The position numbers and the translations under genes were made by a program. The notes under the pieces were generated by a model that was given only the letters and a program-made list of their open reading frames with translations, did not search any database and was not told where the DNA came from. Below are positions 7,584 to 15,556 of a stretch of DNA of 36,316 nucleotides, in pieces; positions within the stretch are counted from its first letter, which is position 1; every line of letters begins with the position of its first letter. Origin of the DNA: Ktedonobacteraceae bacterium (lineage in GTDB: Bacteria > Chloroflexota > Ktedonobacteria > Ktedonobacterales > Ktedonobacteraceae); the NCBI GenBank assembly GCA_014896635.1, contig JADBKA010000015.1:1-36316 (forward strand), in the 5' to 3' direction.

Positions 7584-8600
7584 TTACTTCCTCGCTCTCA
7601 CACCTAAGCCGGGGCGGTCCGGTAGCACTAGCTTCCCCTGCTCTACCGTCACACCGGTGAATGGATCATCCTCGATCAGGAGATGGCCGTCCAGGTCCGC
7701 GTAGTCTACCAGCGGCGTCAGGTGAGCGGCAGCCGTGATCGCCAGCGAGCTTTCGATCATGCAGCCGAGCATCACACGCAAATTGTGCGCTCTCGCCACG
7801 TGAATCATTTTGAGCACAGTAGTGATACCGCCGCTCTTCATCAACTTGAGATTGACACCATCCACGCACTCGCTGAGGCGGGGAATATCTTCAACGCTGA
7901 CACAACTCTCATCGGCAATAACGGGCAGAGGCACGTTATCACGCACCAGCTTCAGGCCCTTGAGATCATGGGCCGCGACGGGCTGCTCAACGAATTCAAT
8001 ATTGTAGGATGCAAGAGCATTGATATTGCGGATGGCCTCTTTCGGCGTCCAGCCGGCGTTGGCATCGACACGGATGGTTGCATCCGTCACATCCCGAATC
8101 GCCTTGATAATTTCGAGATCATGCTTCGTGCCAACTTTGACTTTCAGTACCGGATAATCTTTTGCCAGCAAAGCTTTTTTTGCCATGCCGGCAGGCGTAT
8201 CAATGCCGATGGTGAAAGAGGTATGCGGAGTACGAGCAGGATTGAGCCTGAGCAGCTTATAGAGGGGAATGCCAAGCACTTTCCCGGCGATATCGTAGAG
8301 CGCCATATCGACGGCAGCCTTCGCCGCCGGATTGAGCCGCACGAGCTTCTCTAAACGGCTCATAACCTCTTCGATGAGAAAAGGATCATCGCCGAGATTG
8401 CCGGCAAAATCGGCGATGCAGGCCAGCACCGTCTCCTGGGTATCACCATAGTAGCGGCTCGGCGCGGCCTCACCGTAGCCGGTGTAATCCTCATACGTAA
8501 TCTGCACAACGACGTTGGAAGCGACGTGCTGTGTACCACGAGAAATACGGAAAGGGTTTGCCAGTTTTAGATCGACCGGTCTGGCATCTAAATGCATCAT
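7584..8600 (-). CDS. Dipeptide epimerase (L-Ala-D/L-Glu type, enolase superfamily)
   Basis: This 338-residue enolase-superfamily enzyme is of the usual length for the dipeptide epimerase/muconate cycloisomerase group. The catalytic lysine pair appears as VLKVKVG (Lys153/Lys155). Metal ligands appear as RVDANAGW (Asp179), FVEQP (Glu205) and ADES (Asp230). The second catalytic lysine is in NLKLMKSGG (about 252-255). The family epimerises dipeptides such as L-Ala-D-Glu from recycled peptidoglycan in the cytoplasm; the exact substrate cannot be read from sequence. It stands alone between its own terminator and the lipoprotein gene. Two ATGs in tandem open the frame and the Shine-Dalgarno sequence is weak. 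Confidence 0.85.
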   Translation of the reverse strand: MMHLDARPVDLKLANPFRISRGTQHVASNVVVQITYEDYTGYGEAAPSRYYGDTQETVLACIADFAGNLGDDPFLIEEVMSRLEKLVRLNPAAKAAVDMALYDIAGKVLGIPLYKLLRLNPARTPHTSFTIGIDTPAGMAKKALLAKDYPVLKVKVGTKHDLEIIKAIRDVTDATIRVDANAGWTPKEAIRNINALASYNIEFVEQPVAAHDLKGLKLVRDNVPLPVIADESCVSVEDIPRLSECVDGVNLKLMKSGGITTVLKMIHVARAHNLRVMLGCMIESSLAITAAAHLTPLVDYADLDGHLLIEDDPFTGVTVEQGKLVLPDRPGLGVRARK

Positions 8601-8691
8601 AGCCGTACCATCCTGAACAGAAATAATTTCAGGGCTATGTTATCCTTATTGCCAGAGCGCGTCAAGAGACTGGCGAAGGAGAGTAGAAAGA

Positions 8692-8729
8692 GAGGGCCGG
8701 CCATCTGTGAGCGGAGATGACCGGCCCTC
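8692..8729 (-). terminator. Terminator of the lipoprotein gene
   Basis: GAGGGCCGG and CCGGCCCTC form a 9-bp GC-rich stem, with ATC/GAT extending the pairing inside the loop. On the minus strand it is followed by TCTTTCT. It lies about 35 nt after the lipoprotein stop codon. Confidence 0.65.
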
Positions 8730-8762
8730 CCGGCGCCAGAACACAGGGAAAGAGCGAGGAGA

Positions 8763-9281
8763 TTATTTATTTTTCGCCAGATCCGGCGTTGCCACGAACC
8801 ACTTGCTCGCCTTGCCCTGGCCGTTCACCTGACCAGGGGCAGAATCGCCGGCAAAGGTGTAGAGGGGGTGATCATTGTAAACAACCTGGTTGCCGTTCTC
8901 GTTTTTGTAAACCTCCAACTCGCCGGGCAATTTGGGATCAGAGGGTACGGCTCCGGTGCCATTGTAGAGCAGAGGCGGCCAGTTCTGCGCACAAGAGCCA
9001 GTACAGGCAGTCTTCTGACTGGTGTCCGGCGTGAAATAATACAAAGTCATTCCCTGCGCAGTGGTCAGAACGGTGACTGATTTGCCATCAATAGTCGCTG
9101 TAGCAGTTTTGACAACAGCAGCACTCGCAGCGGTTGTAGGTGTCGCGGGAGCTGTCGTCGGCGCCGCCGCAGCAGGTGTACTCGGAGTCGAACCCGTAGC
9201 CGTTGTCCCACCACAGGCGCTCAACATCACTACAGCCAGCAAGCTTACAAGAAATAACAATGAACGACGCAAACGAATCAT
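8763..9281 (-). CDS. Secreted lipoprotein with two PF03640-type repeats
   Basis: This 172-residue protein has a clear lipoprotein signal: MIRLRRSLLF, a hydrophobic core, then the LSAC lipobox with Cys near residue 23. A Thr/Ala/Pro-rich linker (about residues 25-60) follows. Two copies of a domain known as 'secreted repeat of unknown function' come next: LTTAQGMTLYYFTPD...CTGSCAQNWPPLL and VVYNDHPLYTFAGD...KWFVATP. The pattern ends in Trp and contains a Cys pair (CTGSC) that could bind a metal or form a disulfide. The start is the ATG behind GGGGAGG, not the upstream in-frame codons. The family is common in surface proteins of soil bacteria and its function is not established. Confidence 0.85.
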   Translation of the reverse strand: MIRLRRSLLFLVSLLAVVMLSACGGTTATGSTPSTPAAAAPTTAPATPTTAASAAVVKTATATIDGKSVTVLTTAQGMTLYYFTPDTSQKTACTGSCAQNWPPLLYNGTGAVPSDPKLPGELEVYKNENGNQVVYNDHPLYTFAGDSAPGQVNGQGKASKWFVATPDLAKNK

Positions 9282-9587
9282 AGCCGGTTCCTCCCCTTTC
9301 CAGGTATACAAATACTACCAGCACCTTATCACGTCTGCCTGACATGTTGTACTGGCGACTGCCCGATAACCTCAGTTTGGATAAGCCCTTCGCAATGTAT
9401 ATACGTGAGGAGTTACAGGGATACTGGAGAAAAGAGAATTTTCGGCTTTAACAAAAAGATGATTGACCATCATGAGGAAGAACAGATAGAGATGAAAAGA
9501 AAGGGCAACCGCCAGCCAGGTGATAGCACATCGGTCCATTAGCCGGTGGCGATACCTGGTACAACGATTGCCCGGGGCCAGCGCGCC
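9282..9587. other. Intergenic region, no gene recognised
   Basis: The region between the lipoprotein start and the bS21 stop presumably carries the lipoprotein promoter on the minus strand. A 27-codon frame on the plus strand near 9460-9540 has no Shine-Dalgarno sequence and no recognisable features. I see no RNA gene. Confidence 0.4.
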
Positions 9588-9779
9588 TCAGTGCTGCTGG
9601 CGACTTCGGCGCAATTTACGCAAATGCGCGGCAGCCTTGCGCTTACGACGCACTCGTGGATTCTCATAGAACGCGCGCCGGCGCGCCTCAGACAAGATCC
9701 CATCCTGTTGCACCTTACGATTAAACTTTTTCAGTGCTGTCTCAAACGAATCACCGGGATTAATTTTCACTTCACTCAT
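9588..9779 (-). CDS. rpsU: Small-subunit ribosomal protein bS21
   Basis: This 63-residue protein contains NPGDSFETALKKFNRKVQQDGILSEARRRAFYENP, split here by family-typical positions (GDS, FNR, GIL, RRR-FYE-P). It ends in a very basic tail (RRKRKAAAHLRKLRRSRQQH), all diagnostic of bS21. bS21 binds the 30S platform near the anti-Shine-Dalgarno region and helps initiation. The length is normal for the family. The ATG was chosen because it opens the conserved domain; an upstream in-frame extension would add 25 non-conserved residues. No good Shine-Dalgarno sequence sits directly before this ATG. Confidence 0.93.
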   Translation of the reverse strand: MSEVKINPGDSFETALKKFNRKVQQDGILSEARRRAFYENPRVRRKRKAAAHLRKLRRSRQQH

Positions 9780-9800
9780 CAGCAAATGATGTGGCAGACT

Positions 9801-9844
9801 CCCGTTTTCCGAACAGGGAAAATGGGGCGTGCCTCGCCTCCTTT
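9801..9844 (-). promoter_or_regulatory. bS21 mRNA leader: hairpin plus remote Shine-Dalgarno
   Basis: On the minus strand a strong AAAGGAGG (9837-9844) lies about 57 nt before the bS21 ATG. A 10-bp near-perfect stem (CCCATTTTCC / GGAAAACGGG, loop CTGTTC) lies between them. No start codon follows the AAAGGAGG at normal distance. This could be a control element for bS21 translation or a relic. Confidence 0.3.
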
Positions 9845-10064
9845 CGTTTCTCAAGCTAGTGGATCACATAGAATGCTTCCTGATCTAAACTGGTAAAGCA
9901 TGGCACCTTATTGTTGCTACTACAATGCAGACAGCTGTCAACAAGCAGCAGAGTGGAACCACACAGGGTCTTATGAGTATATCAAAAGAGGGCCGGAAAG
10001 GCAAAGGGTAAGGCAGAGACGCAGAGACGACTGCGGGGACAGGCGCACCGGCGAAAACAGCGTA

Positions 10065-10073
10065 TGCTATAAT
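10065..10073 (+). promoter_or_regulatory. Extended -10 promoter of the HD/Cas4-like operon
   Basis: TGC-TATAAT is a perfect extended -10 element about 53 nt upstream of the HD-protein ATG. There is no good -35. It would start transcription near 10080 and serve the HD gene and the two genes after it. Confidence 0.5.
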
Positions 10074-10125
10074 AAAGCCGATTGCGATGAAACAACAAGA
10101 ATCTCTATTCATCGAGAGGGAGCGA

Positions 10126-10728
10126 ATGCCGACAAGAGAAGATGCCTATAAGTTAATGACTAGCCATGTAAAAAATGTGAATCTCCAGAGACATATGCTT
10201 GCAGTCGAGGCAGCCTTGCGCTTCTATGCCCGGCGCTACCAGGAACACGAAGAACTCTGGGCCATGACCGGGCTGCTCCATGACTGCGACTACGAAGAAT
10301 ATCCCGACCTGCACGAACATACGCGCGTTTCAGCCCGCTGGCTCCGCGAAGGCGGCTACGACGAACGCATCGTTTATGCGATTCTTGCGCACAACGATCT
10401 CAACCAGGCCACTCACCCGCGCAACGATTTGCTCTCCAAAGCCCTCTACGCCTGCGATGAAATTACCGGCATGATCACTGCAACGGCCCTGGTCCGCCCC
10501 AATAAAAGTATTCTGGGACTGGAGGTCTCATCGGTGCGCAAGAAGATGAAAACGAAAGGTTTCGCCGCCGGCGTGAACCGCGAGGATGTGATCAGAGGAG
10601 CCGACGAACTCGGAGTTGATCTGAACGAACACATTGCGTGCGTCATCGAAGCCATGTCAGCTATCGCTGACCAGCTTGGCCTGGCCGGTAGCGCACAGTT
10701 CGAGCAGAGACTGGTTTCTTCTTCATAA
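10126..10728 (+). CDS. HD-domain phosphohydrolase
   Basis: This 200-residue cytoplasmic HD-superfamily protein has HMLAVEAAL (first His), WAMTGLLHDCDYEEYP (the HD pair), HTRVSARWL and YAILAHND. That is the metal-ligand order of HDIG-type phosphohydrolases. The ATG was chosen because GAGAGGGAG precedes it; an earlier in-frame ATG at 10087 has no Shine-Dalgarno sequence. Standalone proteins of this shape are widespread and mostly annotated only as 'HD domain protein', so the substrate is unknown. It is followed after 16 nt by the first of the two Cas4-like genes and probably shares their transcript. Confidence 0.8.
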   Translation: MPTREDAYKLMTSHVKNVNLQRHMLAVEAALRFYARRYQEHEELWAMTGLLHDCDYEEYPDLHEHTRVSARWLREGGYDERIVYAILAHNDLNQATHPRNDLLSKALYACDEITGMITATALVRPNKSILGLEVSSVRKKMKTKGFAAGVNREDVIRGADELGVDLNEHIACVIEAMSAIADQLGLAGSAQFEQRLVSSS

Positions 10729-10744
10729 GAAGATCTGACTCACC

Positions 10745-11170
10745 ATGATGCAGCAGCAGAAACAGCACAAATATGATGCATCTCAACGCCTTTTTACAGC
10801 CAGTGAGGTAGCAACGTTCGAGTATTGCCCGCTCGCCTGGTGGCACGAACAGTTCGAGCCACATGTCGAGGCCAGTAACGAGGAGCTTTTCGCCGAGATG
10901 GTAGCAATGGAGCACAGGCATGGCGCTCAGGCCGCAAACCTTCCCGAATACCGGCTCATCGAACAGGTGCTGCTGCGCCGCGGCGCTTTTGAGGAGGGCA
11001 GCCAGCAGCATAGAGAGCATGCCGAGGAAGTGGCAGAGCTTGAAGAAGAACGTATCGTCGTCCCTGACAGCCGGGGCCGCACACGCTTTTTACTGCTGGC
11101 TGCCATCATCGTCCTGGCCCTGGCGCTTCTGCTGCTTGCCGCATCATTTGTGTTGCTAAGGCTATCCTGA
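10745..11170 (+). CDS. Tail-anchored protein resembling the N-terminal part of Cas4
   Basis: This 141-residue protein begins with RLFTASEVATFEYCPLAWWHEQF (Cys28), the opening helix and first iron-sulfur cysteine of Cas4/RecB-type nucleases. A helical stretch with GSQQHREHAEE follows, similar to the conserved Gly/His helix of that family. It ends in one hydrophobic helix (about residues 115-138) with only RLS after it. Basic residues before the helix (SRGRTR) predict that the domain faces the cytoplasm. It lacks the nuclease core entirely, and that core is in the next gene. The pair reads as one Cas4 fold cut in two and tethered to the membrane. I know of no named family for it. Confidence 0.55.
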   Translation: MMQQQKQHKYDASQRLFTASEVATFEYCPLAWWHEQFEPHVEASNEELFAEMVAMEHRHGAQAANLPEYRLIEQVLLRRGAFEEGSQQHREHAEEVAELEEERIVVPDSRGRTRFLLLAAIIVLALALLLLAASFVLLRLS

Positions 11171-11203
11171 GCAATGGAGAGGAAGGGGTAGCTTGCGCCG
11201 GCC

Positions 11204-11773
11204 ATGATTACGAATATTCTGCTACCGCCCGGAATCGGACTGCTATTGCTGGCCGTTGCTCTGCTCATGCTGTATCTCAATGAGCGGCGCGTGCAACGCA
11301 GTCGCTTGATCGCAGAGCGCAAGCGCGCTCTGGGGCTGCCTGCGGGCGAACTGGTGTATGAAGATGCCGACGGTCAGGGTGAAACGCTCTCTTCCAGCGA
11401 GTTCCCACTGATCGGCAAGCCCGATTACATTGTTCAGACAGATGATGGACGCCTCGTCCCCATTGAACTCAAGCTCTCTGTGCAGCATGCAGAGCAGCCT
11501 CATAGCAACCACGTCGTACAGCTCGCCGCCTACTGCCTGATTCTGGAGAGTTACTCTGACCCCGCAGCTATGCCCACACACGGCATCCTGCGCTACGCTG
11601 ACCGCGAGTTCACGGTTGACTATACACCGGCACTGCGCCGGAAAGTGCTTCGCTTGCTCAAGGAAATGGCTCTCTGTACAGAGCGACAGCCACCGCCACT
11701 CACGCGCCAGCGCGCCGCTAAATGCCGGGCCTGCACTTTTCAGCCGATCTGCCCCGTCGGCAGTAAAAAATAA
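11204..11773 (+). CDS. Membrane-anchored Cas4-like PD-(D/E)XK nuclease core
   Basis: This 189-residue protein has an N-terminal transmembrane helix (about residues 5-26) followed by RR-rich residues, placing the rest in the cytoplasm. The catalytic core follows in family order: PLIGKPDY (Asp74), VPIELK (Glu88, Lys90), VVQLAAYCLILE (Gln106, Tyr110). The C-terminal CRACTFQPICP (Cys174, Cys177, Cys183) corresponds to the three iron-sulfur cysteines at the end of Cas4. The fourth cysteine of Cas4, normally at the N-terminus of the same chain, is instead in the preceding gene. No cas1 or cas2 is nearby, so a role in spacer acquisition is not supported. A DNA exonuclease acting at the membrane is the plain reading. 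Confidence 0.7.
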   Translation: MITNILLPPGIGLLLLAVALLMLYLNERRVQRSRLIAERKRALGLPAGELVYEDADGQGETLSSSEFPLIGKPDYIVQTDDGRLVPIELKLSVQHAEQPHSNHVVQLAAYCLILESYSDPAAMPTHGILRYADREFTVDYTPALRRKVLRLLKEMALCTERQPPPLTRQRAAKCRACTFQPICPVGSKK

Positions 11774-11896
11774 TGTGGTCTTGAGCCATTTTTCCGAGGC
11801 AAGTCCAAAGGCCAATCCCCAGCGCAGGTGTCCCAAAACCTTGCAGCAAATGATCGTCCAATGGTACAGTAGCGCAGAGATCTATTGAGAGAATCT

Positions 11897-13582
11897 ATGA
11901 GCAAGGGGACAGAGCAAACGAGAAGACGATCACTTCCACTCCTCCTACTGGCAATTATGGCAGGGGCATGGCTCCTGCTCTGGGCAGTGCTGCCACTCTA
12001 CGGACTTTTCTTCCACACGGCTCTACTGGCAGAGTTCGGGCAATGGATACTCCTACCTACTCGTTTGCTTTTTTCAGGCCAGCGGTTGACACCAACGCTT
12101 GCTGGAGTCGCCGATGGGCCACCACCCCCACCAGCTTTGAGCTGGCAACAGACAGGATTGCTACTGGCAAGTTTTCTCCTCCTACTGATCGTTTACTTGC
12201 TGGCATTGCGCTTTCTGCCAGGACGAGCAGGACATCGCTTCATCATATTTTCTACCGTGCTACCCGGCCTGATCTGTATAATAATTCCCGTCGTCACTTC
12301 GCAGGATATTTATTCCTATATCATCTATGCCCGCATGGGAGTGTTCTACCATCTCAATCCGCTCACCACTTCACCACAGGCAATACAGGGCGATCCAACC
12401 TATATCCATCTCTACTGGAAGGATCAGCCGTCAGCTTACGGGCCGGTCTGGATCTGGCTGACAGAGGGATTGCAATGGCTGGTAGGGCTGACAGGACTTT
12501 CCGATCGGGAGAACATCGCGTTGATGGTCCTGCTGCTGCGCCTCTGCGGGCTGGTCGCACATCTCTGCTCGGTCTGGTTGATCTGGTCGATCAGCCAGAA
12601 ACTATCTTCCCCGGCGATTACACCGCGCCTGCGTATGCTGGCAGTGCTGGCTTTCGCCTGGAACCCTTTGCTGCTTTTTGAAGCCTGCATCAACGCACAC
12701 AATGACGCGACTCTGCTGTTCTTTGTCTTGCTGGCACTCTGGCTGCTGGTACGACGCTCGCCAGATCCAGCAACCATGAGCGATTATACTGGCGCGACGG
12801 TGATGCTGGCGCTGGCAAGCTGCATCAAAGTCAATGTTGTCCTGCTGTTTCCCGGCCTGCTGCTCCTCCTCTGGACACGGCATAAGCGATTCTACCTGCC
12901 AGGTCTGCAACTGGCTACGTATGCAGGAATCATCGCGGTACTGTATATGCCATTCTGGCAGCAAGGAGCATTGCTGGATATTTTGCGTATTAATCCGGGC
13001 ACATCCCGCAATATCAATACACTACCCGAATTCCTGAGTCAGCTCTATAACGGAGTGATGCCGCTCCTGGGCCTGCCGGGCGGCACGGAAATCGGTTCGC
13101 CGGCGGAGAAGTTGCTGCACACAGCGAGCCAGGCATTGTTCGTAGTCCTGTACGCTGCACTTTTGCTGCGTACGTTGTTACCATCCTACCATCTGAATAG
13201 CTATGAGCGACTCGTGTCCTGGATGGCATCTGCCTGGCTGCTGTATTGCGCGCTTGGAGCGCCCTGGTTCTGGCCCTGGTACGCAGTAACTTTTTTCGGC
13301 ATGTTTGCTCTGGTCGTGGCAATAAAAAGTACATCCCGGCAGAAACCGGAGCCAGCCCAGAGTGAGAGAGACTTGCAGGTGCTGCTGACCACAAGTTTTT
13401 TCGCGTTTAGCCTGCTCAGCCTTTACTGCTTTTACACATGGGCGCCCTTTGTCAGTTTCATGCCCGGCCTCTCTCATTTTCGCTGGGCATTTTTACGCGG
13501 CCTATGGGTCTGGCTACTCCCTCTGCTGGCTTTTTTGCCACGTCTGGCGTCCCGCATCTTAAATCAGACAAATCACGGTTGA
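11897..13582 (+). CDS. GT-C-type glycosyltransferase, multi-pass membrane protein
   Basis: This protein of about 561 residues has roughly a dozen hydrophobic helices. The loop YWKDQPSAYGPVWIW and the later FEACINAHNDATLLFF match positions conserved in polyprenol-phosphate-dependent mannosyltransferase-like proteins (MptA/B and DUF2029 relatives). Acidic residues in the first large extracytoplasmic loop (TSQDIYSY) would be the catalytic candidates. The ATG was chosen because GAGAGA precedes it; the frame is also open from a TTG 12 nt earlier. Substrate and acceptor cannot be deduced. Its neighbours give no cell-wall context. Confidence 0.65.
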   Translation: MSKGTEQTRRRSLPLLLLAIMAGAWLLLWAVLPLYGLFFHTALLAEFGQWILLPTRLLFSGQRLTPTLAGVADGPPPPPALSWQQTGLLLASFLLLLIVYLLALRFLPGRAGHRFIIFSTVLPGLICIIIPVVTSQDIYSYIIYARMGVFYHLNPLTTSPQAIQGDPTYIHLYWKDQPSAYGPVWIWLTEGLQWLVGLTGLSDRENIALMVLLLRLCGLVAHLCSVWLIWSISQKLSSPAITPRLRMLAVLAFAWNPLLLFEACINAHNDATLLFFVLLALWLLVRRSPDPATMSDYTGATVMLALASCIKVNVVLLFPGLLLLLWTRHKRFYLPGLQLATYAGIIAVLYMPFWQQGALLDILRINPGTSRNINTLPEFLSQLYNGVMPLLGLPGGTEIGSPAEKLLHTASQALFVVLYAALLLRTLLPSYHLNSYERLVSWMASAWLLYCALGAPWFWPWYAVTFFGMFALVVAIKSTSRQKPEPAQSERDLQVLLTTSFFAFSLLSLYCFYTWAPFVSFMPGLSHFRWAFLRGLWVWLLPLLAFLPRLASRILNQTNHG

Positions 13583-13641
13583 TAAAGAGGTCATCGGACA
13601 CGCGCTCCAGGCAAGGAAACGCTGCCGGGCGCGTGTTGTGT

Positions 13642-13655
13642 ATGACATTTGTCAT
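13642..13655. promoter_or_regulatory. ATGACA-TT-TGTCAT palindrome, likely operator
   Basis: This perfect 6-bp inverted repeat with a 2-bp spacer lies about 100 bp upstream of the small membrane-protein gene. Symmetric sites of this form are typical targets of dimeric regulators, including NarL/LuxR-type response regulators. The nearest such regulator is encoded about 3 kb downstream. No second copy was seen upstream of the kinase gene. Confidence 0.35.
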
Positions 13656-13755
13656 GGTCAAATCTGGAGAGTTTTCACTTCCCCTTCTCTTCAGGTGCGG
13701 GTACACTCCTGATAACAATTGATGTAAAGAGATTACCAGGAGGTTGATCATTACC

Positions 13756-14154
13756 ATGATTGCACGTATTCTTCAGATTATCGTTGGCCTTGCCGGGTTG
13801 TGCGCCCTGGTAGCTGGCCTGTTCATCTGGATCGCGCACAGCGGCCTCACCGACATCCACATGCTTTTCGGACTGCTTGTCACTCTGGGACTCCTGGCGA
13901 TGAGCATTATCGCCCTCACTGCCTCTGGACTACGCATCTGGGGTACGGTCGGAATTGTCTACGCTCTCATCCTGCCGATCTTTGGTGTGATGCAATCCAG
14001 CATGCTCACCGGCAATCTGCACTGGCTGATCCAGATTCTGCATCTGCTGGTTGGTATTGGCGCTATGGCGCTGACGGGTACACTCGGCGCACGCTATAAG
14101 GCACTCAAGTATGGCGAGACGCAACCTGAACCTTCATCCCAGGCGCTACGCTAG
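13756..14154 (+). CDS. Small four-helix membrane protein, function unknown
   Basis: This 132-residue protein consists of four hydrophobic segments (about residues 5-25, 33-55, 60-80 and 92-112). It has a conserved-looking HWLIQILHLLVGIGAMAL stretch and a short polar tail. The ATG is preceded by CAGGAGG at 12 nt; a TTG directly after the AGGAGG is too close. I do not recognise the family beyond 'integral membrane protein'. Spacing of about 95 bp to the next gene and the upstream palindrome suggest its own promoter. Confidence 0.7.
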   Translation: MIARILQIIVGLAGLCALVAGLFIWIAHSGLTDIHMLFGLLVTLGLLAMSIIALTASGLRIWGTVGIVYALILPIFGVMQSSMLTGNLHWLIQILHLLVGIGAMALTGTLGARYKALKYGETQPEPSSQALR

Positions 14155-14251
14155 GGAGTTTCCGTTTTCACCGGAGGTCATCACACATCGCGTATGGCCC
14201 GATACACGTATATACAGCATATGAATTATAGATCATCAAGAAAGGGGAAAA

Positions 14252-15016
14252 ATGCAATATATTCTGGTGACTGGCGGCGCGGGAAAGCTGGGCCACCTGG
14301 TGGTGAAGCACTTGAGCACAGCAGGTTATCCCGTGCGTGGGATGAGTCGCCGGGCCAGCCCTGGCAAAGATTGGCCCGGCGCTGAATGGAAGCAAGCTGA
14401 TCTGGCAACTGGCGCAGGTCTGGCTGAAGCTATCCAGGGCATGGATGTGGTGGTTCATACCGCCGGCAATGGAAGCCGGCAGGTCGATTTCGAGGGCACG
14501 CGCCGTCTGCTGGATGCTGCCCGCAAAGCGGGCGTCTCGCATATCGTCTACATTTCGATTGTGGGAATTGATAAGGTTCCATATGCCTATGGCAAAGTCA
14601 AGCTTGCCTGCGAAGACCTCATCAAGCACAGCGGTATTCCCTGGTCCATTCTGAGGGCGACCCAGTTTCATTCCCTGATCGATCTCGTGTTGCACCAGCT
14701 AGCCAGGCTCCCACTGGTGATGCTCACGCCAACTGACCTGTTGCTACAACCGGTGGCCGAAGAGGATGTAGCCCGACGTCTTTGTGAGATTGTTCAGGCT
14801 GGCCCCTCCGATTGTGTGCCAGACATGGGCGGCCCGCAGATCTACACCTCTGAAGAACTGGCACGGATCTGGCTCAAACAACACAGGATGCACCGTATTA
14901 TTCTCCCGATCTTTTTGCCAGGTAAAACAGCTCGCGCCATGCGCCAGGGTGGCAATACCTGCCCACAATGGGCAATCGGTACAATCACCTGGGAAGCCTG
15001 GCTCCAGCATCACTAA
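14252..15016 (+). CDS. NAD(P)-binding atypical SDR (NmrA-like)
   Basis: This 254-residue Rossmann protein has the dinucleotide motif VTGGAGKLG near the N-terminus (TGxxGxxG). Typical SDR positions follow: VVHTAGNG, then VYISIVGID, then YAYGKVKLACEDL, where Tyr and Lys form a YxxxK-like pair. The Arg-rich segment after the second strand (GMSRRAS) suggests NADP(H) preference. Proteins of this class are reductases, or sensors when catalysis is lost; the substrate is unknown. The ATG is preceded by AAAGGGG. It ends 29 nt before the monooxygenase gene, so they are probably co-transcribed. Confidence 0.8.
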   Translation: MQYILVTGGAGKLGHLVVKHLSTAGYPVRGMSRRASPGKDWPGAEWKQADLATGAGLAEAIQGMDVVVHTAGNGSRQVDFEGTRRLLDAARKAGVSHIVYISIVGIDKVPYAYGKVKLACEDLIKHSGIPWSILRATQFHSLIDLVLHQLARLPLVMLTPTDLLLQPVAEEDVARRLCEIVQAGPSDCVPDMGGPQIYTSEELARIWLKQHRMHRIILPIFLPGKTARAMRQGGNTCPQWAIGTITWEAWLQHH

Positions 15017-15045
15017 GTCCATAAGCGCTACGAGAGGAGGAAAAA

Positions 15046-15366
15046 ATGCGTATCTCACGCGCAGATCAACCGATCACGTTGATCAATGTTTTTGAGACAA
15101 AACCCGAACGGCAACAGGAACTGATCGATCAGTGGACTCACTTCGTCGAGTCCATCAAGGAAGAGCCAGGTCTGATTGGGACGGCGCTGCATAAAAGTAC
15201 AGATGGGACCCGCGTCGTCAACTATGCCCAGTGGAGATCGGAGGCAGACCTGGATCGCTTCCTGAAGAAGTACCGTGCGCAAATGGAAACCCATCGCCCG
15301 CTCGCTGAGCGTGTCGATCCCCACCTCTACGAGATCGTTTATCTCTTTGAGCACAGAGACAGTTGA
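15046..15366 (+). CDS. ABM-domain monooxygenase
   Basis: This 106-residue ferredoxin-like single-domain protein has the family pattern TLINVFETKPERQQELIDQW, FVESIKEEPGLIGTALHKS and VVNYAQWRSEADLDRF, here broken at loops. ABM proteins are small dimers that oxidise aromatic or polyketide-like compounds without metal, or act as quinol or heme-related monooxygenases. The start has an excellent GGAGG with 6-nt spacing. Pairing with the SDR upstream suggests a small redox or detoxification unit. No product can be named. Confidence 0.8.
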   Translation: MRISRADQPITLINVFETKPERQQELIDQWTHFVESIKEEPGLIGTALHKSTDGTRVVNYAQWRSEADLDRFLKKYRAQMETHRPLAERVDPHLYEIVYLFEHRDS

Positions 15367-15556
15367 TTGTCCAGGTAGCAGCCACCTGCACGTATCGAGC
15401 CAATGAGAGGATGACAGGAAAAAGGTGTTGAGAAAGATAGCAACAATCATCGATAAGCATCATATCGAAGGAGATCAGCCTGGGCAACAGCAATGATAAA
15501 ATGGAAGCGAATGCCCGGCAACCTCACTAACGGCACTGGAAAGAAGGGGCGCTGCC

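Noticed and set aside
1..7600. CRISPR repeat-spacer array near the III-D operon
   Set aside because: No regularly spaced direct repeat was found. The only repeats near cas10 are two unrelated inverted repeats.
7683..8354. 223-codon open frame on the plus strand
   Set aside because: It is fully antisense to the epimerase, whose catalytic motifs are intact. Its composition is that of a shadow frame and it has no Shine-Dalgarno sequence.
10745..11773. Assigning the Cas4-like pair to CRISPR adaptation
   Set aside because: No cas1 or cas2 is in the window, the genes are on the other strand 3.4 kb from cas10, and the proteins are membrane-anchored.
11243..11836. 197-codon minus-strand frame over the Cas4-like core gene
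   Set aside because: The opposite strand has the complete D-ExK-QxxxY pattern and cysteines; this one has no domain or start signal.
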